DNA of 64,000 bases, taken from Shewanella mangrovisoli (lineage in GTDB: Bacteria; Pseudomonadota; Gammaproteobacteria; Enterobacterales; Shewanellaceae). Under the pieces are notes generated by a model. That model was not told where the DNA came from. It searched no databases and saw only the letters and a list, made by a program, of their open reading frames with translations. The stretch's first letter is position 1. The number at the start of each line of letters is the position of its first letter. This document shows positions 55,164-64,000 of the stretch, one piece after another. The stretch covers positions 2,542,001 to 2,606,000 of the forward strand of contig NZ_CP080412.1 in NCBI RefSeq assembly GCF_019457635.1. The letters run 5' to 3'. Both the position numbers and the translations under genes were made by a program.

Positions 55164-55657
55164 TGCGTCGAATTATATCTGTATTACTCGAAAACCAATC
55201 CGGCGCTTTATCTCGTGTTGTCGGCCTTTTTTCCCAACGCGGTTACAACATCGAAAGTTTAACTGTGGCACCAACCGATGATAACACCTTATCGCGCCTC
55301 AATATTACCGTGGTGGCCGACGAAAAGGTGCTAGAGCAAATCGAGAAACAACTGCACAAGTTAGTCGATGTGCTCAAGGTGTCGAATGTCACCGAATCGG
55401 CTTATATTGAGCGGGAGTTGGCACTGGTTAAAGTCCGCGCTCAAGGGGAATTACGGGAAGAAATTAAGCGCACCGCCGATATCTTCCGTGGGCAGATTGT
55501 CGATGTCACCGCCAATCTCTACACCATTCAATTGGTGGGCACGACCGAAAAACTCGATGCCTTTATTCACTCCATGGGTGAAGTGACCAAGGTGGTAGAA
55601 GTGTCGCGCTCGGGTGTTGTAGGTCTTGCCCGCGGCGAAAAAGCGATGAGAGCCTAA
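55163..55657 (+). CDS. ilvH: Acetolactate synthase small (regulatory) subunit
   Basis: A 164-residue subunit with an N-terminal ACT domain (RRIISVLLENQSGALSRVVGLFSQRGYNIESL, split here at about residues 2-35) that binds valine for feedback inhibition, and a C-terminal ALS-SS domain. Start ATG 55163 overlaps the ilvI stop; the longer upstream frame starts inside ilvI. Length matches E. coli IlvH (163). Confidence 0.94.
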   Translation: MRRIISVLLENQSGALSRVVGLFSQRGYNIESLTVAPTDDNTLSRLNITVVADEKVLEQIEKQLHKLVDVLKVSNVTESAYIERELALVKVRAQGELREEIKRTADIFRGQIVDVTANLYTIQLVGTTEKLDAFIHSMGEVTKVVEVSRSGVVGLARGEKAMRA

Positions 55658-55747
55658 TGGCGCTGAAATGCCCATCAACGCATTCGAACTTGCCATCGCA
55701 ATGTTTTGAAATAGCCAGCATGGGATTTTAATTGGTGGGATAACAAT

Positions 55748-55770
55748 AAGGGGAGCATTAAGCTCCCCTT
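55748..55770. terminator. Bidirectional terminator between ilvH and hsp20
   Basis: AAGGGGAGC / GCTCCCCTT with a short loop lies between the converging genes, about 90 bp after ilvH and 22 bp after the hsp20 stop. Confidence 0.75.
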
Positions 55771-55791
55771 CTTTATCCGCGCGATGCAGGA

Positions 55792-56241
55792 TTAGGATTG
55801 ACCATCTAATAGGCGTGAGGTAGTGATTTCAATCTTGCGTGGTTTTAACGCTTCAGGGATTTCACGCACTAAATCAATGTTCAATAAACCATTCTCTAAA
55901 CTGGCACCCAATACGGTCACATAATCCGCCAGTTGGAAGGTACGCTCAAACCCGCGCTCGGCAATACCTTGGTATAGATATTTACGCTCGGTTTGGCTCT
56001 CGGCCTTATTGCCTTTCACCAGTAATTTCTCACCTTCGCTACTGATCTCAAGCTCTTCCATCGAGAACCCGGCCACGGCCATAGTAATGCGATAACGATT
56101 TTCGCCAAGGAGTTCAATGTTATATGGAGGATAACCTGAGTTGCCATTATTCGCGGCAGCGTGTTCTGCCATCTGGGCTAAACGATCAAAACCAATAGCA
56201 CTACGGTAAAGAGGAGTTAAATCATAAGTACGCATATTCAT
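55792..56241 (-). CDS. Small heat-shock protein (Hsp20/IbpA family)
   Basis: A 149-residue holdase chaperone that binds unfolding proteins. The alpha-crystallin domain spans about 35-130 ([40 protein letters not shown]), and the C-terminal IxI-like motif is near KPRKIEI. Two start codons are possible (56241 and 56235); AAGGA suits either. It is IbpA-like by length and sequence. Upstream lie a candidate sigma-32 promoter and a ROSE-like hairpin. Confidence 0.92.
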   Translation of the reverse strand: MNMRTYDLTPLYRSAIGFDRLAQMAEHAAANNGNSGYPPYNIELLGENRYRITMAVAGFSMEELEISSEGEKLLVKGNKAESQTERKYLYQGIAERGFERTFQLADYVTVLGASLENGLLNIDLVREIPEALKPRKIEITTSRLLDGQS

Positions 56242-56242
56242 A

Positions 56243-56258
56243 TCCTTGTCTTAAGCAA
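56243..56258 (-). promoter_or_regulatory. ROSE-like RNA thermometer core at the hsp20 ribosome site
   Basis: In the mRNA, UUGCU is followed by UAAGACA and then AAGGA. UYGCU pairing with the Shine-Dalgarno AGGA, leaving one G bulged, is the core of ROSE elements of ibpA-type genes. The leader from the sigma-32 site is about 125 nt, long enough for the other stems of such a thermometer; I did not fold it. Confidence 0.5.
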
Positions 56259-56371
56259 TATGGAAAGTGGCGAACGTTTTTCAATTGAAAACGCATTTGT
56301 CTCGCCTAAATTAACTTCTGTCCTAGCGGCACAGAATCGATTGGGATCCTCATCGAGCGGTCCTGCAATAG

Positions 56372-56399
56372 ATATAAGGATAGGAAAGCGTATTTCAAG
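56372..56399 (-). promoter_or_regulatory. Candidate sigma-32 (heat-shock) promoter for hsp20
   Basis: On the reverse strand, CTTGAA (-35), a 14-bp spacer and CCTTATAT (-10) compare well with the RpoH consensus CTTGAA-N13-15-CCCCATNT. The gene start lies about 130 bp downstream. Confidence 0.55.
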
Positions 56400-56493
56400 G
56401 CAGTTTTTTAAAATTTTTTAAAAACTAAATAAAAAGAACAGGTTATTAGCATTAAAAACCTTGTATCAGGCGTGTTTAGTCGAATATCGCCAA

Positions 56494-56519
56494 TAAAAAA
56501 GGAGCCCTTAGGCTCCCTT
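56494..56519 (-). terminator. Rho-independent terminator of ndk
   Basis: GGGAGCC / GGCTCC stem with a TAAG loop, followed on the reverse strand by TTTTTT, 20 bp after the ndk stop. Confidence 0.85.
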
Positions 56520-56538
56520 CTTCGGTCTCACACTCAGA

Positions 56539-56970
56539 TTAACGAGTACGTGGACACAGTTCTTCAGCACTGAAGAAGTAAGCAATTTCACGCGCAGCAG
56601 ATTCTAAAGCGTCAGAACCGTGAGCAGCGTTTTCGTCGATGCTTTCAGCGAAATCGGCACGGATAGTACCTGGAGCCGCTTGAGCAGGGTTAGTTGCACC
56701 TAAAATTTCGCGGTGAGCTAAAACAGCGTTTTCGCCTTCTAAAACTTGAACCATGATTGGGCCAGAAGTCATGAAAGCAACCAGAGCACCGAAGAAGCCA
56801 CGCTCGCTATGCTCAGCATAGAAACCTTCAGCTTGTTCTTTAGTCAGGTGTAACATTTTAGCTGCAACGATCTTCAGACCAGCAGTTTCAAAACGGTTGT
56901 AGATTGCACCGATGTGGTTTTTAGCAACAGCATCAGGCTTAATGATAGAAAATGTGCGTTCGATCGCCAT
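56539..56970 (-). CDS. ndk: Nucleoside diphosphate kinase
   Basis: A 143-residue enzyme balancing NTP pools by phosphotransfer. The signature with the phospho-His is [15 protein letters not shown] (about 117-130); the N-terminus [15 protein letters not shown] is diagnostic. Length equals E. coli Ndk. It has its own terminator; the upstream 220-bp gap holds the promoter. Confidence 0.97.
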   Translation of the reverse strand: MAIERTFSIIKPDAVAKNHIGAIYNRFETAGLKIVAAKMLHLTKEQAEGFYAEHSERGFFGALVAFMTSGPIMVQVLEGENAVLAHREILGATNPAQAAPGTIRADFAESIDENAAHGSDALESAAREIAYFFSAEELCPRTR

Positions 56971-57107
56971 AACAAGCTTCCTTTGTCAGCAAGTTTGAAA
57001 AAATTCGCGCGGATTATACGAAATTTAAAAACCAAATCCTATCTTTAAAGCAAATAAGTCTGAGATATTGCGCACATTGGCTGGATTTGTAACCGGATTG
57101 TTCACAC

Positions 57108-57142
57108 AAAAACGCCAGTCCATGTTTTCCACAGGACTGGCG
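57108..57142 (-). terminator. Rho-independent terminator of the HPCHGG micro-protein gene
   Basis: CGCCAGTCC / GGACTGGCG, 9-bp stem with a 12-base loop, followed on the reverse strand by TTTTTG. It lies 50 bp past the gene stop. Confidence 0.75.
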
Positions 57143-57191
57143 AAAGGATAACAACACAACTAAATTGGCATATTTGCCAAAGACTCAGGGG

Positions 57192-57359
57192 TTATTTTCT
57201 ATTTTTTGCCCAAATACCCGCCCACGCAATCAAGGCAACTAAAATGATTGCAGGGGCTAAATCGAGTAGATGGTGGAATAAACCGACGCCGCCATGACAA
57301 GGATGAGCCCATGCCAAGGCGGGTAACAGTGTGAATAACATAGCAAACAAAAGTTTCAT
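57192..57359 (-). CDS. Small exported/membrane protein with HPCHGG motif
   Basis: A 55-residue protein, unrecognised. I start at ATG 57359 (MKLLFAMLFTLLPALAWAHP), with AAGGAT about 5 bases before; the longer frame start is unlikely. Residues 1-18 look like a signal peptide, cleavage after AWA giving a mature HPCHGGVGLFHHLL, then a membrane helix (about 33-50) and a basic end KNRK. The cluster of His and Cys at the new N-terminus suggests metal or heme binding. Upstream boxes for FNR and CRP suggest anaerobic use. Function is not known. Confidence 0.72.
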   Translation of the reverse strand: MKLLFAMLFTLLPALAWAHPCHGGVGLFHHLLDLAPAIILVALIAWAGIWAKNRK

Positions 57360-57447
57360 GTGAACATCCTTGCGTAGCGGAAATAACATTAAGCGATTAA
57401 TCACTTAACTGATACATAACAAGGTACGTCATTCACTTAAAATGAAT

Positions 57448-57461
57448 TTGATACTGATCAA
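57448..57461. promoter_or_regulatory. FNR/EtrA box upstream of the HPCHGG gene
   Basis: TTGATACTGATCAA is a perfect match to the FNR consensus TTGAT-N4-ATCAA. It lies 89 bp before the small gene's start. Confidence 0.75.
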
Positions 57462-57495
57462 ACTCCTACAAAAATCCCATTTTAGGAGAGATGAA

Positions 57496-57513
57496 ACGTG
57501 ATCAATCTCACGT
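57496..57513. promoter_or_regulatory. CRP-like palindrome upstream of the HPCHGG gene
   Basis: ACGTGATCAATCTCACGT: perfect arms ACGTGA / TCACGT around 6 bases, matching CRP half sites GTGA / TCAC. It lies about 35 bp beyond the FNR box and 40 bp downstream of iscX. Confidence 0.65.
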
Positions 57514-57554
57514 GACATCTTTTTCACTTGGACAAGATGCCCAAGTAGGCAAGA

Positions 57555-57752
57555 TTACTTCTCTTCAATCCAGCATTGCTGAATGGCTTCCAATATCCGC
57601 TCATTGCAATGCTTAGGATCATCGTCAAAATCATCGAGAGCCAACACCCACTCATATAACTGAGTAAAATGCAGCTTGTGGGGGTCAACCTCGGAATGCT
57701 TTTCTAGCAATTCTAAGGCGATATCTAGTGAATCAATCCATTTTAACGACAT
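57555..57752 (-). CDS. iscX: IscX (YfhJ), Fe-S assembly accessory protein
   Basis: A 65-residue acidic protein that binds IscS and iron and modulates cluster formation. Conserved pieces are MSLKWIDSLDIALELLE, VDPHKLHFTQLYEWV and LDDFDDDPKHCNERILEAI. The length matches the 66-residue E. coli protein. In E. coli it ends the isc operon; here it lies 68 bp after rimK and over 1 kb from fdx, beyond a terminator. Confidence 0.94.
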   Translation of the reverse strand: MSLKWIDSLDIALELLEKHSEVDPHKLHFTQLYEWVLALDDFDDDPKHCNERILEAIQQCWIEEK

Positions 57753-57820
57753 CCTCTCCCCCTTGTACCATCTGCAGCTAAACCTTGCTCTTCTGAGTGT
57801 AGCCTAATAGCGGCTTAACT

Positions 57821-58720
57821 CTACGCTTGTGTGGGCTTTTTTGCCTTGAGGGCATTCTTTTCAACAAACTCAATAATGGCACCGGCGACATCTTTTGCGG
57901 TGGCCCCTTCAATCCCTTCAAGGCCTGGCGAAGAATTCACTTCCATCACCACAGGGCCATGATTTGAGCGCAGTAAATCCACCCCAGCGACATTGAGTCC
58001 CATGGTTTTGGCCGCACGAATTGCGACTGAGCGCTCTTCTGGGGTCAATTTAACTAAACTTGCGGTGCCGCCACGGTGTAAGTTTGAGCGAAACTCCCCA
58101 GGCATGGCTTGGCGCTTCATCGCCGCAATCACTTTATCGCCCAGCACAAAGCAGCGAATGTCGGCGCCATTGGCTTCTTTAATGTATTCCTGCACCATGA
58201 TGTTGGCTTTTAATCCCATAAAAGCTTCAATCACACTCTCTGCCGCCTTGCGGGTTTCGGCTAACACCACCCCAATGCCCTGCGTGCCCTCAAGCAATTT
58301 GATCACTAACGGTGCGCCGCCCACCATGTCGATGAGATCAGGAATATCACTCGGCTTATTGGCAAAACCAGTAATTGGCAGACCGATACCACGGCGTGAC
58401 ATCAACTGCATCGAACGTAACTTATCGCGGGAGCGCGAAATGCCGACAGAATCATTGAGCGCATACACGCCCATCATCTCAAACTGGCGCAGCACAGCTG
58501 AGCCATAAAAAGTAATAGAAGCGCCAATACGCGGGATAACCGCATCAAAAGGCGGCAACTCTTGACCACCAATATGAATGCTCGACTGACGCATATTGAT
58601 GTTCATATAGCATTCGAGCGGGTTGATCACTTGGACATCGTGACCACGTAATGTCGCAGCCTCAACGAGTCGCTTTGTGGAATATAGCTCAGGCCCTTGC
58701 GATAGGATCGCGATTCTCAT
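57821..58720 (-). CDS. rimK: Ribosomal protein S6 glutamate ligase RimK
   Basis: A 299-residue ATP-grasp ligase adding glutamates to the C-terminus of S6. I start at ATG 58720 ([20 protein letters not shown]), with GGAG 6-10 bases upstream; a frame start eight codons further up lacks one. The ATP-grasp body runs about 100-290, with [33 protein letters not shown] and [15 protein letters not shown]. Length equals E. coli RimK (300). It is likely co-transcribed with iscX; a terminator separates it from the isc operon. Confidence 0.92.
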   Translation of the reverse strand: MRIAILSQGPELYSTKRLVEAATLRGHDVQVINPLECYMNINMRQSSIHIGGQELPPFDAVIPRIGASITFYGSAVLRQFEMMGVYALNDSVGISRSRDKLRSMQLMSRRGIGLPITGFANKPSDIPDLIDMVGGAPLVIKLLEGTQGIGVVLAETRKAAESVIEAFMGLKANIMVQEYIKEANGADIRCFVLGDKVIAAMKRQAMPGEFRSNLHRGGTASLVKLTPEERSVAIRAAKTMGLNVAGVDLLRSNHGPVVMEVNSSPGLEGIEGATAKDVAGAIIEFVEKNALKAKKPTQA

Positions 58721-58824
58721 TTTGGTCTCCGACAACCATTTCATTTTGAGCGCATCATACGCTCGGATTAAGATAAATCAATCATGGCAATTATTGCTTG
58801 CGCAAATGCTGGGCGCCAGAAGCC

Positions 58825-58851
58825 AAAAACCAGTCACATGGACTGGTTTTT
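58825..58851. terminator. Terminator of the isc operon, after fdx
   Basis: AAAAACCAGTC / GACTGGTTTTT, perfect 11-bp stem with a 5-base loop and T-runs on both strands, 24 bp past the fdx stop. Confidence 0.9.
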
Positions 58852-58875
58852 GACGATATTATCGCATCGGCTTGA

Positions 58876-59211
58876 TTAACCTTCGCTCACCATATTCACA
58901 GTGTACTTAGGAATTTCAATCACCAGATCGCTATCGACAACTTTTGCTTGGCAGGACAAGCGGCTCTCAGGCTCGAGTCCCCATGCCTTGTCGAGCATAT
59001 CATCTTCAAGCTCATCGCTTGGCTCTAGTTCATCAAAGCCTTCACGCACGATGCAGTGGCATGTGGTGCAGGCACAGGATTTTTCACAGGCATGCTCGAT
59101 ATTGATGCCGTTACGCAGCGCCACATCGAGAATCGTTTCACCTACTTTGGCTTCCAACACTGCGCCATCGGGACATAACTCAGCATGGGGAAGAAAGACT
59201 AACTGGGGCAT
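58876..59211 (-). CDS. fdx: ISC-type 2Fe-2S ferredoxin
   Basis: A 111-residue ferredoxin giving electrons in Fe-S cluster assembly. Cluster cysteines are in CEKSCACTTCHC (about 42-51) and LSCQAKV (about 87), the adrenodoxin-like pattern. I prefer ATG 59211 (MPQLVFLPHAELCP) to the GTG one codon earlier. It follows hscA by 8 bp. Confidence 0.95.
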   Translation of the reverse strand: MPQLVFLPHAELCPDGAVLEAKVGETILDVALRNGINIEHACEKSCACTTCHCIVREGFDELEPSDELEDDMLDKAWGLEPESRLSCQAKVVDSDLVIEIPKYTVNMVSEG

Positions 59212-59219
59212 CACATCAC

Positions 59220-61082
59220 CTATATGTTGTCAATTGACTGACCCTTAAAGGCCACTCGAATAGAATTGTCCATACGCTTCGCGGCGAAATCCTGAGTATG
59301 TTCATCAAGGACTTCAATCGCTTGCTTAATCGCATCGGCATCATCACCACGGGCAATTTCGGCAAGCTGCGCCATGACCGCATCAATCTGCTCACGTTCA
59401 TCGCTTGTCAGCAGGTCGCCATCTTTTGTAAGCGCCGCATTTAACGACTCAAGTACCCTCGCCGCCTCGACTTGCTGCTCGGCCAGCATACGACGACTAA
59501 TGTCTTCTTTAGCATGCTTCATCGAGTCCTTGAGCATAGTCGCGATCTCGGTATCCGATAAACCAAACGAAGGTTTTACTTGAATACTCGATTGTACACT
59601 GGTGGATTTCTCCATCGCAGTGACGCTGAGCAGACCATCGGCATCGACTTGGAAGGTCACACGAATATGGGCAGCGCCCGCCGCTAACGGTGGAATACCT
59701 TTAAGCGTAAAGCGTGCGAGTGATCGACAGTCATCGACTAACTCACGCTCGCCCTGCACCACATGGAAGGCCATCGCCGTTTGACCATCCTTAAAGGTGG
59801 TAAACTCTTGGGCGCGGGCGACTGGGATCGTGGTGTTGCGAGAAACCACTTTCTCCACTAAACCACCCATGGTTTCAATCCCTAATGACAAGGGGATCAC
59901 ATCGAGCAGTAATAATTCAGACTCAGGTTTGTTACCGACCAGAATATCGGCCTGAATCGCCGCGCCAATGGCAACAACACGATCAGGATCGATAGAGGTT
60001 AATGGCGCCTTACCAAAAAAGGCTTCAACCTGTTCACGCACTAACGGCACGCGGGTGGAACCGCCCACCATCACAGTTTCTAATACTTCATCAGCCGTTA
60101 CGCCCGCATCACGTAGGGTGCGACGACAGCTGGCGATGGTTTTCTTCACTAATGCGCTGATTAATCCATCAAATTCAGCTTTGGTCACCAGTTGTTTGAG
60201 CACGGTGCCATCGGCAAGTGTCAGGCTCGCTTCGACTTCACTCGCATCGGTTAATGCTTCTTTCACGCGGCGCGCTTCAATCAATAACTGACGGCTGAGC
60301 TGTGAATCGATATTAGCTAATTGCCACACTTGCTGCATATGAGCCTGCAACAGATGATCAAAGTCATCGCCGCCCAGCGCCGAATCGCCGCCAGTGGCCA
60401 GCACTTCAAAGACGCCACGATTTAAACGCAGAATAGAGATATCAAAGGTTCCGCCGCCGAGATCGTAAATCGCGATCACGCCTTCTTGCTTTGAATCTAA
60501 CCCGTAGGCGATTGCCGCCGCGGTAGGCTCGTTGAGTAGGCGCAATACTTTCACACCAAGCAAAGACGCGGCATCTTTAGTCCCTTGACGCTGCGCATCA
60601 TCGAAATACGCAGGCACTGTGATCACAACACCCTGCAGTTCGCCACCGAGGGTTTTCTCGGCGCGTTCAACCAGCGGACGTAAAATTTCCGCCGACACTT
60701 GCACCGGATTCACTTGCCCTTGAGGCGTGACAAACAGCGGTAAACCGTTTTCACTGGCTTCAAACTGGTATGGAAAAACTTGCTCGCCGGATTGAATATC
60801 CGTGAGGCTGCGACCCATAAAGCGCTTGACCGATACAATAGTGTTTTTCGGATCCTGCGCAGAACTTAACGCCGCGACTTGACCCACTTCAATGCCATCT
60901 TGGGTATAACGAACGATAGAAGGTAAAGAATGCTGGCCATTTTCATCGGGTAAGGTCGCCGTTACGCCGCTGCGGACGGCGGCCACGAGGGAATTAGTGG
61001 TACCTAAATCGATGCCAACGGCAAGTCTATGTTGGTGCGGCGCGGCGCTTTGTCCGGGCTCTGCAATCTGCAAAAGGGCCAT
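59220..61082 (-). CDS. hscA: HscA, Hsp70-type chaperone for Fe-S assembly
   Basis: A 620-residue ATP-driven chaperone that recognises the LPPVK motif of IscU and helps release the cluster. Hsp70 signatures: [14 protein letters not shown] (about 25), [14 protein letters not shown] (about 200) and [14 protein letters not shown] (about 335). The length matches E. coli HscA (616). It is 67 bp downstream of hscB. Confidence 0.96.
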   Translation of the reverse strand: MALLQIAEPGQSAAPHQHRLAVGIDLGTTNSLVAAVRSGVTATLPDENGQHSLPSIVRYTQDGIEVGQVAALSSAQDPKNTIVSVKRFMGRSLTDIQSGEQVFPYQFEASENGLPLFVTPQGQVNPVQVSAEILRPLVERAEKTLGGELQGVVITVPAYFDDAQRQGTKDAASLLGVKVLRLLNEPTAAAIAYGLDSKQEGVIAIYDLGGGTFDISILRLNRGVFEVLATGGDSALGGDDFDHLLQAHMQQVWQLANIDSQLSRQLLIEARRVKEALTDASEVEASLTLADGTVLKQLVTKAEFDGLISALVKKTIASCRRTLRDAGVTADEVLETVMVGGSTRVPLVREQVEAFFGKAPLTSIDPDRVVAIGAAIQADILVGNKPESELLLLDVIPLSLGIETMGGLVEKVVSRNTTIPVARAQEFTTFKDGQTAMAFHVVQGERELVDDCRSLARFTLKGIPPLAAGAAHIRVTFQVDADGLLSVTAMEKSTSVQSSIQVKPSFGLSDTEIATMLKDSMKHAKEDISRRMLAEQQVEAARVLESLNAALTKDGDLLTSDEREQIDAVMAQLAEIARGDDADAIKQAIEVLDEHTQDFAAKRMDNSIRVAFKGQSIDNI

Positions 61083-61149
61083 ATGTATCCAACTTAGTAG
61101 CGCCGACTCAGACCCGTCTGAATCGGCTAAATAACTGCAATAGGGAAAA

Positions 61150-61674
61150 TTAATCGAGCAGCGCGTCTTCGATACGCGTCAGCTCATCGTGTAATTTTGC
61201 CATAAATTTAAGCTTGCGTACTTGATCTGCCGCTAACAAGGCATCTTCTTCGCTGCCACTGCTTAGCTGGGCGGTGAGCAATTTCGTCAACTTTGTCCGG
61301 TATGCCGCGAAAGAGTCGTATAACTCATCAATGCTTTCTTGGGGATCGGCGCTATCGCGAATGTCTTCTAACGCCTCACGCCATTCCATCTGCTGCATTA
61401 AAAATGCAGTGTCTTTCACTGTGGTGGTTTCGTGGCTTAAATCGATACCACGTAGCGACAGCATATGCTCGGCACGGCGGATAGGATCTTTTAGGGTTTG
61501 ATAACCGTCATTCACTTGCGCAGTGCGTTGCACCGACAATAAGCGTTGTTGCTCGGTATCGTTGGCAAACTTATCGGGATGCACCGCCCGTTGCAGTTCG
61601 CGGTAGCGTTCTGCAAGCACAGCGGTGTCAATATCGAAGGCAGGGGAAAACTTAAACAGCTCGAAATAATTCAT
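61150..61674 (-). CDS. hscB: HscB, J-domain co-chaperone
   Basis: A 174-residue J-protein. The J-domain (residues 2-75) carries the HPD motif in [11 protein letters not shown], and the C-domain helices (about 90-170) bind IscU. It stimulates HscA ATPase. It is 15 bp downstream of iscA. Confidence 0.95.
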   Translation of the reverse strand: MNYFELFKFSPAFDIDTAVLAERYRELQRAVHPDKFANDTEQQRLLSVQRTAQVNDGYQTLKDPIRRAEHMLSLRGIDLSHETTTVKDTAFLMQQMEWREALEDIRDSADPQESIDELYDSFAAYRTKLTKLLTAQLSSGSEEDALLAADQVRKLKFMAKLHDELTRIEDALLD

Positions 61675-61689
61675 GCGTCAATTCGGCAA

Positions 61690-62013
61690 TTAAACAGTGA
61701 AACTCTCACCGCAACCGCACTCACCTTTTGCGTTAGGATTGTTAAATTGGAAACCTTCGTTCAGGCCTTCTTTAACAAAATCCAACTCAATGCCCTGTAG
61801 ATAGATGAAGCTTTTCGCATCGATAATGATTTTAACACCATCAATATCATACACTTCATCGTCATCATTCAGCGCATCAACAAACTCAAGCACATACGCC
61901 ATACCCGAACAGCCAGAGGTCTTTAAGCCGAGGCGCAGGCCGATGCCCTTGCCTCGATTCGCTAAGAAAGATCTGACACGCTCAGTTGCCGCTGGGGTCA
62001 TTGTAATCGCCAT
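61690..62013 (-). CDS. iscA: IscA, A-type Fe-S carrier
   Basis: A 107-residue carrier with the three family cysteines: TSGCSGMAY (about 35) and GECGCGES (about 99-101). It passes clusters to apo-proteins. It is 14 bp downstream of iscU. Confidence 0.96.
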   Translation of the reverse strand: MAITMTPAATERVRSFLANRGKGIGLRLGLKTSGCSGMAYVLEFVDALNDDDEVYDIDGVKIIIDAKSFIYLQGIELDFVKEGLNEGFQFNNPNAKGECGCGESFTV

Positions 62014-62027
62014 CTTAACTCCAGATG

Positions 62028-62411
62028 TTACTTAGCTTGTTTCGATTTGTACTCGTCGATCGCCGCTTTAATGGCATCTTCTGCCAAAATGGAACAGTGG
62101 ATTTTCACTGGTGGCAAGGCTAATTCTTCCGCGATATCGGTGTTTTTGATGGCCGCCGCTTGCTCGATAGTCTTGCCTTTTACCCACTCGGTTACCAGTG
62201 AGCTAGACGCAATCGCGCTGCCACAACCGTAAGTTTTGAACTTAGCGTCTTCGATGATGCCGTCTGCACCGATTTTCAGCTGTAACTTCATCACGTCACC
62301 ACAGGCAGGCGCTCCCACCATACCGGTCACGACCGAAGGATCGTTCTTGTCGAAAGAACCTACGTTACGTGGGTTCTCATAATGATCTATCACTTTTTCA
62401 CTGTAAGCCAT
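62028..62411 (-). CDS. iscU: IscU, Fe-S scaffold
   Basis: A 127-residue scaffold. Cluster residues are Cys37 (PACGDVM), Cys63 (YGCGSAIA), Cys106 with His105 (IHCSILAED) and Asp39; the HscA-recognition motif LPPVK is at about 99-103. It receives sulfur from IscS. It is 37 bp downstream of iscS. Confidence 0.97.
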   Translation of the reverse strand: MAYSEKVIDHYENPRNVGSFDKNDPSVVTGMVGAPACGDVMKLQLKIGADGIIEDAKFKTYGCGSAIASSSLVTEWVKGKTIEQAAAIKNTDIAEELALPPVKIHCSILAEDAIKAAIDEYKSKQAK

Positions 62412-62448
62412 GGTACTGCTCCAAAATTATCTATTGTAAACGGTCGAA

Positions 62449-63663
62449 TTAATGATGGGCCCATTGAACCTGATTCAGGTCGATGCCATCTTTGAACATC
62501 TCCCACAATGGAGACATTTCTCTTAATTTATCAATAGATTGTGTAATAGTTTCGATAGCGTGGTCGATTTCTTCTTCGGTAGTAAAACGACCGATTGAGA
62601 AACGAATTGAGCTATGCGCCATTTCATCATTTAAACCGAGCGCACGTAACACGTAGCTTGGCTCGAGACTGGCTGACGTACAGGCAGAACCCGATGAAAC
62701 CGCTAAATCTTTTAATGCCATCATCAGCGACTCACCTTCAACATAGTTGAAGCTGACGTTCAGGCTACCGCTCACACGGTGAGTCATGTCGCCGTTTACA
62801 TACGTCTCTTCGATGTGCTTGATGCCATTCCATAACTTGTCACGCAGCTGAGCGATACGGGCGTTGTCCGTTGCCATTTCAGCTTTTGCGATAGCAGCCG
62901 CTTCACCTAAACCGACGATTTGGTGAGTCGCCAGTGTACCACTGCGCATACCACGCTCATGGCCACCGCCGTGCATTTGGGCTTCTAAGCGAATGCGTGG
63001 CTTACGGCGCACGTACAGCGCACCAATCCCTTTTGGACCATACATTTTGTGGCCAGAGATAGAGATCAGGTCGACCTTAGTCGTTTGTACATCGATAGGT
63101 AATTTGCCCGCGCTTTGTGCAGCATCCATATGGAAGATAATGCCTTTTGAGCGGCATAATTCGCCGATGGCATCCACATCATGGATCACACCGATTTCGT
63201 TATTCACATGCATGATGCTGACAAGAATGGTGTCGTCGCGCATCGCCGCTTCTAAACGTTCCATCGGAATGATACCGTTGGCATCTGGCTCTAAGTAAGT
63301 GACTTCAAAACCTTCACGCTCAAGCTGACGGCAGGTATCGAGTACCGCTTTATGTTCAGTCTTGCTGGTGATGATGTGCTTGCCTTTCTTATTGTAGAAA
63401 TGCGCTACGCCTTTGATCGCCAGGTTGTTTGATTCGGTTGCACCTGAGGTAAACACGATTTCACGGTGATCGGCATTGATCAGATCAGCCACTTGGCTGC
63501 GTGCCACATCCACCGCTTCTTCCGCTTGCCAGCCATAACGGTGAGAACGTGATGCTGGGTTACCGAAGATGCCATCCATCGTCATGTATTGGAACATTTT
63601 TTCCGCGACTCGCGGATCAACAGGCGTGGTGGCGGCATAATCTAAATAGATAGGAAGCTTCAT
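62449..63663 (-). CDS. iscS: IscS, cysteine desulfurase
   Basis: A 404-residue PLP enzyme converting cysteine to alanine and delivering persulfide sulfur. PLP lysine is in [14 protein letters not shown] (about 206), and the mobile active Cys is in [21 protein letters not shown], here near 328. The C-terminus ends NQVQWAHH, close to E. coli. It lies 78 bp downstream of iscR, the gap where RyhB-type regulation acts in E. coli. Confidence 0.97.
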   Translation of the reverse strand: MKLPIYLDYAATTPVDPRVAEKMFQYMTMDGIFGNPASRSHRYGWQAEEAVDVARSQVADLINADHREIVFTSGATESNNLAIKGVAHFYNKKGKHIITSKTEHKAVLDTCRQLEREGFEVTYLEPDANGIIPMERLEAAMRDDTILVSIMHVNNEIGVIHDVDAIGELCRSKGIIFHMDAAQSAGKLPIDVQTTKVDLISISGHKMYGPKGIGALYVRRKPRIRLEAQMHGGGHERGMRSGTLATHQIVGLGEAAAIAKAEMATDNARIAQLRDKLWNGIKHIEETYVNGDMTHRVSGSLNVSFNYVEGESLMMALKDLAVSSGSACTSASLEPSYVLRALGLNDEMAHSSIRFSIGRFTTEEEIDHAIETITQSIDKLREMSPLWEMFKDGIDLNQVQWAHH

Positions 63664-63741
63664 AACACACTCCGTACTTAGCAGTCTCTGCCGAGGCTAC
63701 ATACAACGTACAAAAATAATTTTTATCGTATAACAAAAAGC

Positions 63742-64000
63742 CTATAAGCTGACTCTTTGCTCCTTTTGCATAGTGTCTTGCTTAAGCGAGATAAACTGCA
63801 CATCCCGTTTCTGCATTAAGCCAGCAAGACTGATACCATCTAAAAAATCTGAAATTTGTTTGCTTAAATCGCCCCAGAGCGAGTGCGTTAAGCAGCGAGT
63901 TCCACTCTGGCAATTGCCTAATCCTTGACAACGAGTCGCATCGACAGACTCGTCCACAGCATGGACCACCATGCCAACAGAAATATCATTAGCTTCGAGG
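63742..64000 (-). CDS. iscR: IscR, Fe-S-sensing repressor (C-terminal part)
   Basis: The gene is cut by the right end; the last 86 codons remain, including DISVGMVVHAVDESVDA. Cluster cysteines appear in RCQGLGNCQSGTRCLTH (C-x5-C-x5-C), with the downstream His as a fourth ligand, so it should bind 2Fe-2S. It represses the isc operon when clusters are sufficient. The DNA-binding N-terminus and isc promoter lie outside the window. Confidence 0.94.
   Translation of the reverse strand, partial: LEANDISVGMVVHAVDESVDATRCQGLGNCQSGTRCLTHSLWGDLSKQISDFLDGISLAGLMQKRDVQFISLKQDTMQKEQRVSL

Overview
The window reads as a chromosomal segment of a gammaproteobacterium of the genus Shewanella, close to the S. 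oneidensis / S. putrefaciens / S. baltica group. This is inferred from family content and gene order: an msrPQ pair, recCBD followed by small unknown genes, an ACT-domain gene fused into ptsHI-crr, ilvIH next to hsp20 and ndk, the full isc operon, many chemotaxis and c-di-GMP proteins, and FNR/EtrA-like and CRP-like boxes. Almost all of it is dense core genome. No tRNA, rRNA, CRISPR array or complete insertion sequence was seen.

Layout. 1-9.2 kb: end of a probable GGDEF protein, eptA (lipid A phosphoethanolamine transferase), an S9A oligopeptidase, a MarR regulator coupled to a His-rich zinc-type CDF transporter, a 27-residue YnhF-like membrane protein, gloA, and msrQ/msrP. 9.5-14 kb: rmuC, slt and a stand-alone EAL protein. 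14.0-16.3 kb is the accessory island. It has a tandem REP-like duplication, then two integron gene cassettes with recognisable attC sites (one of the Vibrio VCR type) but no integrase gene in the window, then a fold-back repeat. 16.3-20.5 kb: a MoxR / DUF58 / transglutaminase (TgpA-like) operon. 20.6-30.3 kb: recC-recB-recD. 30.3-38.2 kb: small unknowns, a methyltransferase, a soluble PAS-PAS-MCP protein (BdlA-like), a DEDDh exonuclease, a LacI regulator, a CheX-like DUF3334 protein and a Cache-type chemoreceptor. 38.3-41.3 kb: ACT protein-ptsH-ptsI-crr. 41.5-45.1 kb: two unknown genes, a 283-bp MITE with perfect 19-bp ends, trhO, a GST and a small membrane protein. 45.2-53 kb: SulP transporter, divergent LysE exporter/MocR regulator, a secreted lipoprotein behind a three-repeat Pho box, and a Bcr/CflA efflux pump. 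53.4-64 kb: ilvIH, hsp20 (candidate sigma-32 promoter and ROSE-like thermometer), ndk, a small HPCHGG protein behind FNR and CRP boxes, rimK-iscX, and the isc operon fdx-hscA-hscB-iscA-iscU-iscS-iscR (reverse strand, iscR cut by the window end).

The most notable element is the two-cassette array. Each cassette begins with a TTRRRY that is the exact complement of its own R'' box, which is how excisable integron cassettes are built. The array ends at a non-consensus GTTACCC, so it looks like cassettes stranded without an integrase or inserted at a secondary site. Other items worth following are the MITE, the tandem hairpin repeats with compensatory base changes, the Pho-box lipoprotein, the FNR/CRP-controlled micro-protein, and an unresolved reading-frame change between the two unknown genes at 41.5-42.4 kb.
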